From: DATAYF01 sp036272735
GTDB lineage: Bacteria > Chloroflexota > Ktedonobacteria > Ktedonobacterales > Ktedonobacteraceae
Length of the DNA stretch: 5,620 bases
Reading direction: 5' to 3'
Assembly: GCA_036272735.1 (NCBI GenBank)
Contig: DATAYF010000509.1
Coordinates: 1-5,620 of the forward strand
Shown here in pieces: positions 1-5,620 of the stretch. Under the pieces are notes generated by a model. That model had not been told where the DNA came from, ran no database searches, and saw only the letters and a program-made list of their open reading frames with translations. A program made the translations under genes and the position numbers. Each line of letters begins with the position of its first letter. The stretch's first letter is position 1.

Positions 1-146
1 AGACCATCTCATTCCCTCGTGTGCCCGGGCAGTCATTCGCCTTCGAAGGTGCGGAGGCGCGCCTGCGGGTCGCCAACGCTCGGGTCCTTCAACGGGCGAA
101 AGAGGGGCAGTCGTTGCCCCGAAGCTTTGGTGTTCCCAGAGCCGGA

Positions 147-168
147 GCCCGTCTGCAGCCCGTCTGCA
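147..168 (+). repeat. Perfect 11-bp tandem duplication (GCCCGTCTGCA x2)
   Basis: The 11-base unit occupies 147-157 and is repeated exactly at 158-168, with a partial third copy (GCCC) at 169-172. Eleven is not a multiple of three, so if this stretch was once the tail of a tnpB gene the duplication would shift its frame. Such duplications usually arise by replication slippage. Confidence 0.85.
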
Positions 169-263
169 GCCCCTCGGCCTCAACATCTCGAGCGAAACGA
201 CACCAGAGCCAGTGCTCCTCGCCCGTCGGGGGCACCTGGAAGCGTGGAAGCGCCGCTCAGAAC

Positions 264-284
264 CCCCGCTGCTTCAGCACGGGG
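264..284 (+). repeat. Terminal hairpin of the IS200/IS605-like right end
   Basis: CCCCG (264-268) pairs with CGGGG (280-284), C269 is bulged, and TGC (270-272) pairs with GCA (277-279) around a TTCA loop (273-276). The arrangement of five C, a short stem and GGGGAG followed by GTCA resembles the conserved 3' end of IS605-type elements. It is not followed by a T run, so it is a poor fit to an intrinsic terminator. Confidence 0.55.
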
Positions 285-293
285 AGCCGTCAG

Positions 294-375
294 GTCTATT
301 TTCCTGTAATATCGGCACGAATACGCTCCTCTAGACGTAACCGTTCAATTAAATGAAGCGTTGAGAGGTAGGCTA
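294..375. other. Intergenic stretch upstream of the helicase promoter
   Basis: Composition becomes AT-richer after about 293, which supports a boundary there. I see no gene. CCTCT (328-332) and AGAGG (364-368) form a loose inverted repeat spanning the place where a -35 box would lie; it may be an operator-like site or chance. Confidence 0.4.
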
Positions 376-384
376 TGCTATAAT
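376..384 (+). promoter_or_regulatory. Extended -10 promoter of the helicase-SWIM unit
   Basis: TGCTATAAT is a perfect extended -10 (TGn plus TATAAT at 379-384). No good -35 lies at 16-18 bp spacing (356-361 reads AAGCGT), which is usual for extended -10 promoters. Transcription would start near 391, leaving a leader of about 22 bases that holds little more than the ribosome binding site. Confidence 0.65.
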
Positions 385-396
385 CGGAAGGAAAAA

Positions 397-407
397 GGGA
401 GGAGGAA
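397..407 (+). promoter_or_regulatory. Strong Shine-Dalgarno site fixing the helicase GTG start
   Basis: GGGAGGAGGAA contains AGGAGG (400-405), 7 bases before the GTG at 413. This supports GTG 413 as the start over any internal ATG. Confidence 0.8.
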
Positions 408-412
408 CGAGG

Positions 413-3400
413 GTGATCGTTTTACACGCGCTGTGGCAGGATGTGGCAACCGGCAAGCTGCACCTCTGGGCGGAAAGTTCACATGTACCCAGGGCTACTC
501 CCAAAGGCAGCACAACAAAAGAGCCACGCCGGGAGCATAACGACAAAGCCCGCAAGCATCCGTTCGCCTGTACGCCTGCATCGCTCATCGCAGCACTGCA
601 AGAATATTTCGACGCGTCGCTGCTCAAAAATGCACAGAGCAGTACGCTCACGCTGCGCCTCCCCTCAACGGCCAGGGGGCCGCAACATTCCCCCGAGCTT
701 ATTTTGGAACGTGTGGATGAGAGGTCGCAACCAACCAGCTTTATGGAATGGGAAATCGCAACGTTAACCCTCGATGCCGGTTTGGCCCTGGACTTCCTCC
801 TCCAATTATCTAGCGAGCCACCACACGGCGTAGCCTTTGGAGGCTCGCTTCAGTTCTGGGCAGAGGCAGCAAATTTCGCCTTTGAACTGCTGACCAGGCA
901 GTGTTATACACCCGCTCTGCAAGAGATGCAGACCGGCGATGCGACCCACTATCGGGCAGCCTGGGAGGCTGTGTGCACGGGGAAAGACGATGAGCGCATG
1001 CACCTGTTGTCGAGCCTGATGCCGCCAATATGTTGGGCCTCTGTCGCACCGGATGCACGCCTGTCTACGTTGCCGCAGACGATGCTGGCACATTTTCTCA
1101 ACCAGTCCATTGACGCACGCGTACGGGCCAGCCTTTCCAGGGTAGAACTTGTGCCGACGCGGCGCGGCAATCGTCACGCCAGCACGCCCTCGCTGGCGGA
1201 ACAATGGGTGCAGGCGCTTGGCAGGGATGGCGCTAGCACACTGAAGGCCGACGCGCAGGAGCTACAGCGGTTCGCCACAGCGCTGCATACCTGGCTCAAG
1301 CAACTACGACCGGTAGCGGAGAACGCACCATTTCGTACCTGCTTCCGGATCGATCCCCCTGACGGGGAAGAGAACGACGCGGCATGGCACGTCAGCTATC
1401 ATCTACAAGCAAGCGATGATCGCAGTTTGTTGGTACCAGCCGAGAAGGTGTGGCGCGAACGTTCGAGCACTCTGACATTTCTCAAGCACCAGTTCGAGAA
1501 CCCGCAGGAACGGCTGCTCACCGATCTCGGCAAGGCTTCGCACCTGTTTCCTAACATCGAAGAAAGCCTGAAGACCGCTCACCCTAAAGGACTGCGCCTG
1601 AGCAGCGAAGAGGCCTACACTTTCCTGCGCCAGTCCGTGCCGCTGCTGGAACAAAGCGGATTTGGCGTGCTCGTCCCTCCCTGGTGGCAAAAGCCTGCCG
1701 CTCGTCTGCGCGTCAAGTTGAACGTCAAGCCCAAAGCAAGCAACAAAGCGAACGCCGGTCTGTTTAGCCTGCAAAGTCTCGTGAACTACGACTGGATCAT
1801 TGCCGTTGGGGACACAACGCTCACCGAGAAGGAATTCGAGAAACTGGTCAACCTCAAGATGCCACTCATCCAGGTGCGCGGCCAGTGGGTGGAACTGCGA
1901 CCGGAAGAGATCGAGGCGGCCATCGCCTTTTTTCAGAAGAAACGCGGCCACGGTGACATGGAATTGAGCGAAGCGCTACGCCTGGGGCTAGGCCAGGAGC
2001 CATCCGAACTGGGGTTGCCGGTCATCGATATCGAGGGGCAGGGCTGGATCAAAGAGGTCATCGATACCTTATCCGATAACGTTCAAATAACGCCCATCGA
2101 GCCACCGCCGAATTTCCAGGGCAAGCTGCGCCCATACCAGGTCAAGGGAGTCTCCTGGCTGGCATACCTCAAGCAATTTGGTTTCGGAGCCTGCCTTGCG
2201 GATTCGATGGGTCTGGGAAAAACCATCCAACTCATCACGCTGTTGCTGCATGATCGTGAAATGGCGGCGCAACGGGGCGAGCCTACGCCCAATCCGACCT
2301 TGATCATCTGCCCGATGTCGATTGTTGGCAACTGGCAGAAAGAAATTCAGCGCTTCGGGCCATCGCTCTCCGTCATGATTCATCATGGGGTGGAGCGACT
2401 CGCAGACGAAGACTTCAGGGAAGAGGCGCAAAAGCACGCGGTCGTGATCACCACGTATGCCCTCGCATTGCGCGACAAGGAGCATCTCGCGCCGATAGAA
2501 TGGGAATACGTCGTACTGGACGAGGCGCAGAATATCAAAAACGAAAGCGCCAAGCAGACCAGGGCCATACGCAGCCTCAACGCCCGGCACAAAATCGCGC
2601 TGACCGGCACGCCAGTGGAAAATCGGCTCTCCGAACTGTGGTCGATCATGGAGTTTCTCAATCCAAACTATCTCGGCTCCGGTCAGGAATTCGGCAAGAA
2701 GTTTGCCACGCCCATCGAGAAATATCACGATAAAAACCGCGCCGAAACGCTCAAACGCCTGCTACAGCCCTTCGTCTTGCGCCGCCTGAAAACCGACAAG
2801 AGCATCATTCAGGATCTGCCCGACAAGATGGAAATGAATGTGTTTTGCAATCTGACCCAGGAGCAGGCATCACTCTATGAAGCGGTCGTGAAGGAAATGC
2901 TTGAGAAGATCGAGCAGTCGGAGGGGATCGAGCGCAAAGGGTTGGTGCTCTCAACGCTGCTGAAGCTCAAGCAGATATGCAACCATCCCGCGCAATTTAT
3001 CGGCGACAGCAGCAGTTTGCCAGGGCGCTCCGGCAAGTTAGCACATCTGGAAGAGATGCTAGCGGAGGTGCTGGCAGCAGGCGACAAGGCGCTGATCTTC
3101 ACGCAATTTGCGGAGATGGGCACGATGTTGCGGCACCATTTGCAGGAGACATTGGGGGACGAGGTCCTTTTCCTACACGGCGGCACGCCCAAGAAGCAAC
3201 GCGACGCCATGGTGCAGCGTTTTCAAGAAGAGCGCCATGGAGCACCCATCTTCATTCTCTCGCTCAAGGCGGGCGGCGTGGGACTGAACCTGACCGCAGC
3301 TAACCACGTGTTTCATTTTGATCGCTGGTGGAATCCGGCGGTAGAAAATCAAGCTACCGATAGAGCGTTCCGCATTGGACAACAGAAAAATGTGCAGGTT

Positions 3401-3571
3401 CACAAATTCGTCTGCGTCGGCACGCTGGAAGAGCGCATCGACCAGATGATCGAACAGAAGAAGGTGCTGGCAGAAAGCATCGTTGGTAGTGGAGAAAGCT
3501 GGCTTACCGAGATGTCGACCAACCAGCTTAAAGAGCTGTTCGCGCTCAGTCGCGAGGCTGTAGGAGAATAG
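413..3571 (+). CDS. SNF2-family DEAD/DEAH-box helicase (HepA/YwqA type)
   Basis: A 1052-residue superfamily 2 ATPase of the SNF2 type, expected to use ATP hydrolysis to translocate on duplex DNA and remodel protein-DNA complexes in the cytoplasm. Visible motifs: LRPYQ at 572-576; Walker A DSMGLGKT at 597-604 (K603); DEAQ Walker B at 703-706; motif III LTGTPVENR at 730-738; FTQF at 896-899 and LHGGTPKKQR at 921-930 in the second RecA lobe; SLKAGGVGLNLT at 950-961; and motif VI QATDRAFRIGQ at 980-990 with its arginine finger. All catalytic motifs are intact. Residues about 415-545, including VPPWW at 421-425, look like the SNF2-associated domain (DUF3670-like) found in bacterial HepA-type proteins. 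Residues 1 to about 400 match nothing I recognise. The GTG start has a strong ribosome binding site and gives the N-terminus MIVLHALW, which looks natural for this family. It is the first gene of a unit with the SWIM gene three bases downstream. Family assignment is firm; the biological role is not. Confidence 0.95.
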   Translation: MIVLHALWQDVATGKLHLWAESSHVPRATPKGSTTKEPRREHNDKARKHPFACTPASLIAALQEYFDASLLKNAQSSTLTLRLPSTARGPQHSPELILERVDERSQPTSFMEWEIATLTLDAGLALDFLLQLSSEPPHGVAFGGSLQFWAEAANFAFELLTRQCYTPALQEMQTGDATHYRAAWEAVCTGKDDERMHLLSSLMPPICWASVAPDARLSTLPQTMLAHFLNQSIDARVRASLSRVELVPTRRGNRHASTPSLAEQWVQALGRDGASTLKADAQELQRFATALHTWLKQLRPVAENAPFRTCFRIDPPDGEENDAAWHVSYHLQASDDRSLLVPAEKVWRERSSTLTFLKHQFENPQERLLTDLGKASHLFPNIEESLKTAHPKGLRLSSEEAYTFLRQSVPLLEQSGFGVLVPPWWQKPAARLRVKLNVKPKASNKANAGLFSLQSLVNYDWIIAVGDTTLTEKEFEKLVNLKMPLIQVRGQWVELRPEEIEAAIAFFQKKRGHGDMELSEALRLGLGQEPSELGLPVIDIEGQGWIKEVIDTLSDNVQITPIEPPPNFQGKLRPYQVKGVSWLAYLKQFGFGACLADSMGLGKTIQLITLLLHDREMAAQRGEPTPNPTLIICPMSIVGNWQKEIQRFGPSLSVMIHHGVERLADEDFREEAQKHAVVITTYALALRDKEHLAPIEWEYVVLDEAQNIKNESAKQTRAIRSLNARHKIALTGTPVENRLSELWSIMEFLNPNYLGSGQEFGKKFATPIEKYHDKNRAETLKRLLQPFVLRRLKTDKSIIQDLPDKMEMNVFCNLTQEQASLYEAVVKEMLEKIEQSEGIERKGLVLSTLLKLKQICNHPAQFIGDSSSLPGRSGKLAHLEEMLAEVLAAGDKALIFTQFAEMGTMLRHHLQETLGDEVLFLHGGTPKKQRDAMVQRFQEERHGAPIFILSLKAGGVGLNLTAANHVFHFDRWWNPAVENQATDRAFRIGQQKNVQVHKFVCVGTLEERIDQMIEQKKVLAESIVGSGESWLTEMSTNQLKELFALSREAVGE
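3562..3566 (+). promoter_or_regulatory. Ribosome binding site of the SWIM gene inside the helicase 3' end
   Basis: AGGAG lies in the last codons of the helicase gene, 8 bases before ATG 3575. This points to one mRNA and possible translational coupling. Confidence 0.65.
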
Positions 3572-3574
3572 GTC

Positions 3575-4522
3575 ATGGGATACCGGCGCGGGCGAGGCCA
3601 CTATTGGGAATGGGACGGCTATGAGCCAACGGTGCCAAAACAGCTAAAAGATGGCATCAAGGCGAAAAGCGAGCGTGGGAGCATCGGCGAGACCTGGTGG
3701 TCTAAGCGCTGGGTTGGCGTTCTGGAATCCTTCAGCATGGGCACACGGCTGACGCGCGGTCGCAGCTATGCACGGAGGGGGCAGGTGATCTCGATTGAGG
3801 TGGAAGCGGGCATCGTCAAGGCAAAAGTTCAGGGTTCGCAGCCCAAGCCCTATAACGTCAAGATCAAGTTACAGCCACTGGCCGAGCAGGATTGGGACAA
3901 GGTGACGAATGCAATGGCATCCCAGGCCATATTTGCCGCCAGGCTGCTCGCTGGTGAGATGCCAAAGAACATCGAGGAGGCATTTCAAGCGGTTAATGTC
4001 GCGCTTTTTCCAACGGCCATTACGGACCTCACTACTGCCTGCTCTTGCCCCGATTGGGCCAATCCTTGTAAGCATGTCGCAGCGGTTTATTATCTGTTGG
4101 CTGAACGGTTCGATGAAGACCCATTTCTCATTTTCAAGCTGCGTGGGCGTACCAAAGAGCAGATCAGCGAAGCACTGCACAACAAGCGTGCGGAAACCCT
4201 CGTCGTCGAAGGCGACTCGCACGCCGCTGATGAAGGCGGTTCGCCCGAGGCTGCGAGTGCGTTGCCTCTGCTCGCAGAAAACCTTGATGCGTTCTGGCAG
4301 GCGCAGGAGGCGTTAGCGACATTTACCGTGCAGCCCGGTGCACCTGAGGTTGACAAAGCCATATTGAAACGCCTGGGAGATGCACCCTTTGCCATAGGTA
4401 ACCAGAATATTACCACCCTACTGGCAAAAGCCTATGATGCAGTAAAGGTAGTATTACAAGAAGAAGCGGATGAAGATGATGGGGGACAACTTGACGGGCA
4501 TGAGAATGGGTCTGTACAATAG
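3575..4522 (+). CDS. SWIM zinc-finger protein, partner of the SNF2 helicase
   Basis: A 315-residue protein with a canonical SWIM finger, C-x-C-x6-C-x-H: C156, C158, C165 and H167. SWIM domains bind zinc and are thought to bind DNA or proteins. Other family-like features are TWWSKRW at 40-46 and FKLRGR at 187-192 just after the finger. Residues 1-110 are basic at the start and probably form a beta-rich region; the tail from about 297 is acidic and low in complexity. There is no signal peptide or membrane segment. ATG 3575 is three bases after the helicase stop, so the two are almost certainly co-transcribed and probably work together. The same pairing is known as ywqA-ywqB in Bacillus subtilis, from memory of the family. 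The likely role is DNA or protein targeting for the helicase, but this is inference; no function is proven for the pair. Confidence 0.9.
   Translation: MGYRRGRGHYWEWDGYEPTVPKQLKDGIKAKSERGSIGETWWSKRWVGVLESFSMGTRLTRGRSYARRGQVISIEVEAGIVKAKVQGSQPKPYNVKIKLQPLAEQDWDKVTNAMASQAIFAARLLAGEMPKNIEEAFQAVNVALFPTAITDLTTACSCPDWANPCKHVAAVYYLLAERFDEDPFLIFKLRGRTKEQISEALHNKRAETLVVEGDSHAADEGGSPEAASALPLLAENLDAFWQAQEALATFTVQPGAPEVDKAILKRLGDAPFAIGNQNITTLLAKAYDAVKVVLQEEADEDDGGQLDGHENGSVQ
4491..4520 (+). promoter_or_regulatory. Sigma-70-like promoter for purU inside the SWIM gene 3' end
   Basis: TTGACG (4491-4496, 5 of 6 to consensus) and TACAAT (4515-4520, 5 of 6) are separated by 18 bp. The predicted start is near 4527, five bases after the SWIM stop codon, giving a leader of about 40 bases to GTG 4567. 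This suggests purU is transcribed on its own as well as, or instead of, by read-through. Confidence 0.5.
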
Positions 4523-4550
4523 AAGTAGGAAATATACACTACTAACAGGT

Positions 4551-4557
4551 GGGAGGA
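4551..4557 (+). promoter_or_regulatory. Shine-Dalgarno site that decides the purU start
   Basis: GGGAGGA ends 9 bases before GTG 4567. The upstream in-frame GTG at 4549 overlaps this site and has no good site of its own, so 4567 is the better start. Confidence 0.7.
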
Positions 4558-4566
4558 TCGGCAAAC

Positions 4567-5427
4567 GTGTCTGTACATCAACCGGCAATCATACTCTTGA
4601 TTTCTTGTCCAGATCAACCAGGAATAGTCGCGACCATCTCGCAGTTCATCTTCGAACATGGCGGCAATATCCTCGAATCGGATCAATACTCGTCTAATCA
4701 GCATGAGCATTCGTTTTTTATACGCATGAGTTTCGGCGAAGAGGGTTTTCGCTTAAATCAGGCCGAGCTTGTCGCGGCCTTCACCCCCATTGCAGACCGC
4801 TTTCACATGAAATGGAGCGTCCACTACACGCAGCAACGCAAACGCGCAGGCATCCTCGTGTCGAAGTTCGATCACTGTTTGCTAGACGTGCTCTGGCGCT
4901 GGCAAAGTGGCGAACTAGCGCTGGATATTCCCTTTATTATGAGCAACCATCTCGACTTAAAGCCAGTCGCCGAGCGCTATGATATCCCCTACTATCACAT
5001 CCCGGTCCAACGCGACACGCGTCAACAGGACCAGCAAAAAATGTTGGCATGTATCGAAGGGCAGGCGGATTTCCTCATTTTGGCACGTTACATGCAAATT
5101 CTCGAACCATCTTTTGTCGCCGCATATCCCCGCCAGATCATTAATATTCACCACAGCTTCCTACCGGCCTTCATCGGAGCCAACCCCTACCAGCAGGCGT
5201 TCGACCGAGGTGTAAAACTGATTGGAGCCACGGCCCATTACGTGAGCGACAACCTGGACGAAGGGCCGATTATCGCGCAAGATGTGATCCACTGCAACCA
5301 TCGCGACACGGCCGAAGACCTGATGCGTAAGGGTCGTGACGTGGAGCGGCGCGTGCTGGCTGAGGCGGTGCGCCTGCATGCCGAGGATCGCGTACTGGCC
5401 TACGCCAATAAAACAGTGATCTTCTAA
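4567..5427 (+). CDS. purU: Formyltetrahydrofolate deformylase
   Basis: PurU hydrolyses 10-formyl-tetrahydrofolate to tetrahydrofolate and formate, balancing one-carbon pools and supplying formate (for example to PurT in purine synthesis). The product from GTG 4567 has 286 residues, close to the 280 of E. coli PurU. Residues about 7-80 form the N-terminal ACT regulatory domain (ISCPDQPGI at 12-20), which in E. coli senses methionine and glycine. Residues about 90-286 form the formyltransferase-like catalytic domain with the triad N193, H195 and D231, in the motifs INIHHSFLPAFIGA (192-205) and LDEGP (230-234). The N-to-D distance of 38 equals that in PurN. The HHSFLPAFIGA form is characteristic of PurU rather than PurN. 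The start at 4549 would add six residues with no family support. It follows the SWIM gene by 44 bases, with its own likely promoter; I see no functional link to the pair upstream. Confidence 0.95.
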   Translation: MSVHQPAIILLISCPDQPGIVATISQFIFEHGGNILESDQYSSNQHEHSFFIRMSFGEEGFRLNQAELVAAFTPIADRFHMKWSVHYTQQRKRAGILVSKFDHCLLDVLWRWQSGELALDIPFIMSNHLDLKPVAERYDIPYYHIPVQRDTRQQDQQKMLACIEGQADFLILARYMQILEPSFVAAYPRQIINIHHSFLPAFIGANPYQQAFDRGVKLIGATAHYVSDNLDEGPIIAQDVIHCNHRDTAEDLMRKGRDVERRVLAEAVRLHAEDRVLAYANKTVIF

Positions 5428-5492
5428 CAGAAGGTACCCTTCCAAATAAACAGCAAGAAACATGGTTAGGCAATTTTGTCCAAAAATGTGCA

Positions 5493-5501
5493 ATTATACC
5501 A
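5493..5501 (-). promoter_or_regulatory. Possible minus-strand extended -10 element
   Basis: On the minus strand this reads TGGTATAAT, a perfect extended -10. No clear -35 lies upstream of it and no minus-strand gene follows; a transcript would run antisense to purU. It may be chance in AT-rich DNA. Confidence 0.25.
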
Positions 5502-5530
5502 TTGAATATAGCCGAGGCATATGGTACCAT
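5502..5530 (+). promoter_or_regulatory. Possible promoter of the next gene
   Basis: TTGAAT (5502-5507) and TACCAT (5525-5530) are 17 bp apart, and TGG just before the -10 makes it an extended -10. Each box matches consensus at 4 of 6. The predicted start is near 5537, which fits an ATG at 5575 better than one at 5545. Confidence 0.35.
5521..5530. promoter_or_regulatory. 10-bp perfect palindrome ATGGTACCAT, possible operator
   Basis: The palindrome is exact and overlaps the proposed -10 box, where a dimeric repressor could act. It is short, so chance is possible. Confidence 0.25.
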
Positions 5531-5574
5531 TAGTGAAGGTAAAAATGTTTTCACCAACTCCGAAAGGTGCAACC

Positions 5575-5620
5575 ATGAGCGACGCGTTTTTTCGCAAAAC
5601 ACAAAGGTGCAAACAGAAGA
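5575..5620 (+). CDS. Possible start of a further gene, cut by the window edge
   Basis: ATG 5575 is preceded by AAAGG (5563-5567) at 7-base spacing and the frame stays open to the edge, giving MSDAFFRKTQRCKQK. A second in-frame ATG at 5545, with GAAGG at 5535-5539, would add ten residues. The peptide is basic and too short to identify. The proposed promoter favours 5575. The call rests only on position, start signals and an open frame. Confidence 0.35.
   Translation, partial: MSDAFFRKTQRCKQK

Larger units (their letters stand above)
60..292 (+). ncRNA. Candidate omega RNA (TnpB guide-RNA scaffold)
   Basis: Omega RNAs are transcribed from the 3' part of IS605-type elements, usually a few hundred bases, and end in a hairpin just before the flanking guide. 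Here I see three stem-loops in order. GGGGCA (104-109) pairs with TGCCCC (115-120) around a 5-base loop. GTGCTCCT (about 211-218) pairs with GGGGGCAC (about 227-234) using two G-U pairs. The terminal hairpin at 264-284 has 5+3 pairs, one bulged C and a TTCA loop. The 5' limit is a guess from usual length. If real, the guide would be the bases just after about 292, which lie in the helicase's upstream region. This is an inference from shape and the end motif only; no covariance model was run. Confidence 0.35.
1..293 (+). mobile_element. Probable right-end remnant of an IS200/IS605-family element
   Basis: This GC-rich stretch has no recognisable protein but ends in a pattern typical of the right end of IS200/IS605 elements: a GAACCCCC lead-in (260-267), a hairpin (264-284), then GGGGAG and GTCA (281-292). 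In this family the single-stranded end hairpin is recognised by the TnpA Y1 transposase, and the same segment forms the 3' end of the TnpB guide RNA. All three + frames stay open from the window edge to 309, 334 and 356, so a tnpB entering from the left could run through the hairpin, but I see no TnpB zinc finger (paired CxxC) or RuvC motif in any frame. The left end, and any tnpA or tnpB, would lie outside the window. The exact right boundary (about 292-294) is inferred from the family pattern. It could instead be an unrelated structured GC-rich region. Confidence 0.45.
5428..5544. other. AT-rich intergenic region after purU
   Basis: There is no gene here. GAAGG (5430-5434) and CCTTC (5438-5442) can form a 5-bp hairpin but no T run follows, so it is at best a weak terminator. 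The rest holds the promoter-like sequences listed separately. Confidence 0.5.

Noticed and set aside
1..293. C-terminal end of a tnpB gene
   Set aside because: It is plausible from the element end, but no frame shows the paired CxxC zinc finger or a RuvC aspartate motif, so I do not call a coding fragment.
19..356. Two overlapping + strand open frames (96 and 111 codons) in the left region
   Set aside because: All three frames are open here because the GC-rich sequence lacks stops. The translations are rich in R, S, P and A with no motif, and there is no good ribosome binding site.
1403..1951. 182-codon minus-strand open frame inside the helicase gene
   Set aside because: Antisense shadow of the SNF2-associated region, with no start signal or recognisable product.
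2069..2728. 219-codon minus-strand open frame inside the helicase gene
   Set aside because: It lies opposite the conserved helicase motifs and its translation shows no family features; it is a shadow.
4524..4543. Hairpin (AGTAG/CTACT) between the SWIM gene and purU
   Set aside because: It is a weak 5-bp stem with a 10-base loop and no T run; not a credible terminator or riboswitch.
5430..5442. Intrinsic terminator after purU
   Set aside because: The stem is only 5 bp and no T run follows.
5161..5602. Minus-strand open frames over the purU end and downstream region
   Set aside because: They are opposite the conserved PurU catalytic motifs and have no family features.

Overview
The window reads like a moderately GC-rich bacterial chromosome. 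The gene content (a HepA/YwqA-type SNF2 helicase with a SNF2-associated N-terminal part, followed at once by a SWIM zinc-finger protein), the GTG starts, the strong Shine-Dalgarno sites and the nearby trace of an IS200/IS605-like end would fit a Ktedonobacteria-like Chloroflexota. That assignment is an inference from style only; no marker gene is present to prove it.

Layout, left to right. Positions 1 to about 293 are GC-rich, have no convincing gene and are rich in hairpins. They end in a hairpin and tail (264-292) that resemble the right end of an IS200/IS605 element and the 3' end of the TnpB guide-RNA scaffold (omega RNA). Positions 294-412 are a more AT-rich intergenic stretch with a good extended -10 promoter (376-384) and a strong ribosome binding site. 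Next comes a tight two-gene unit on the + strand: a 1052-residue SNF2-family helicase (413-3571) and, three bases later, a 315-residue SWIM-domain protein (3575-4522). After 44 bases comes purU, formyltetrahydrofolate deformylase, best started at GTG 4567 and ending at 5427. A good sigma-70-like promoter (TTGACG, 18 bp, TACAAT) lies inside the last codons of the SWIM gene, so purU probably has its own transcript. The last 190 bases are AT-rich, with promoter-like sequences, a 10-bp palindrome and the likely first codons of a further + strand gene running off the edge.

How the genes work together. The helicase and SWIM protein very likely act as a pair: they are nearly overlapping, and the same pairing is known elsewhere (for example ywqA-ywqB in Bacillus subtilis). 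Their substrate and cellular job are not settled; DNA or chromatin-like remodelling in repair, transcription or defence are all possible. PurU is a one-carbon metabolism enzyme that releases formate from 10-formyl-tetrahydrofolate, with no obvious functional link to the pair. The most unusual parts are the possible omega-RNA/IS end directly upstream of the helicase promoter and the poorly characterised helicase-SWIM pair with its large unassigned N-terminal region. I found no CRISPR array, tRNA or rRNA.
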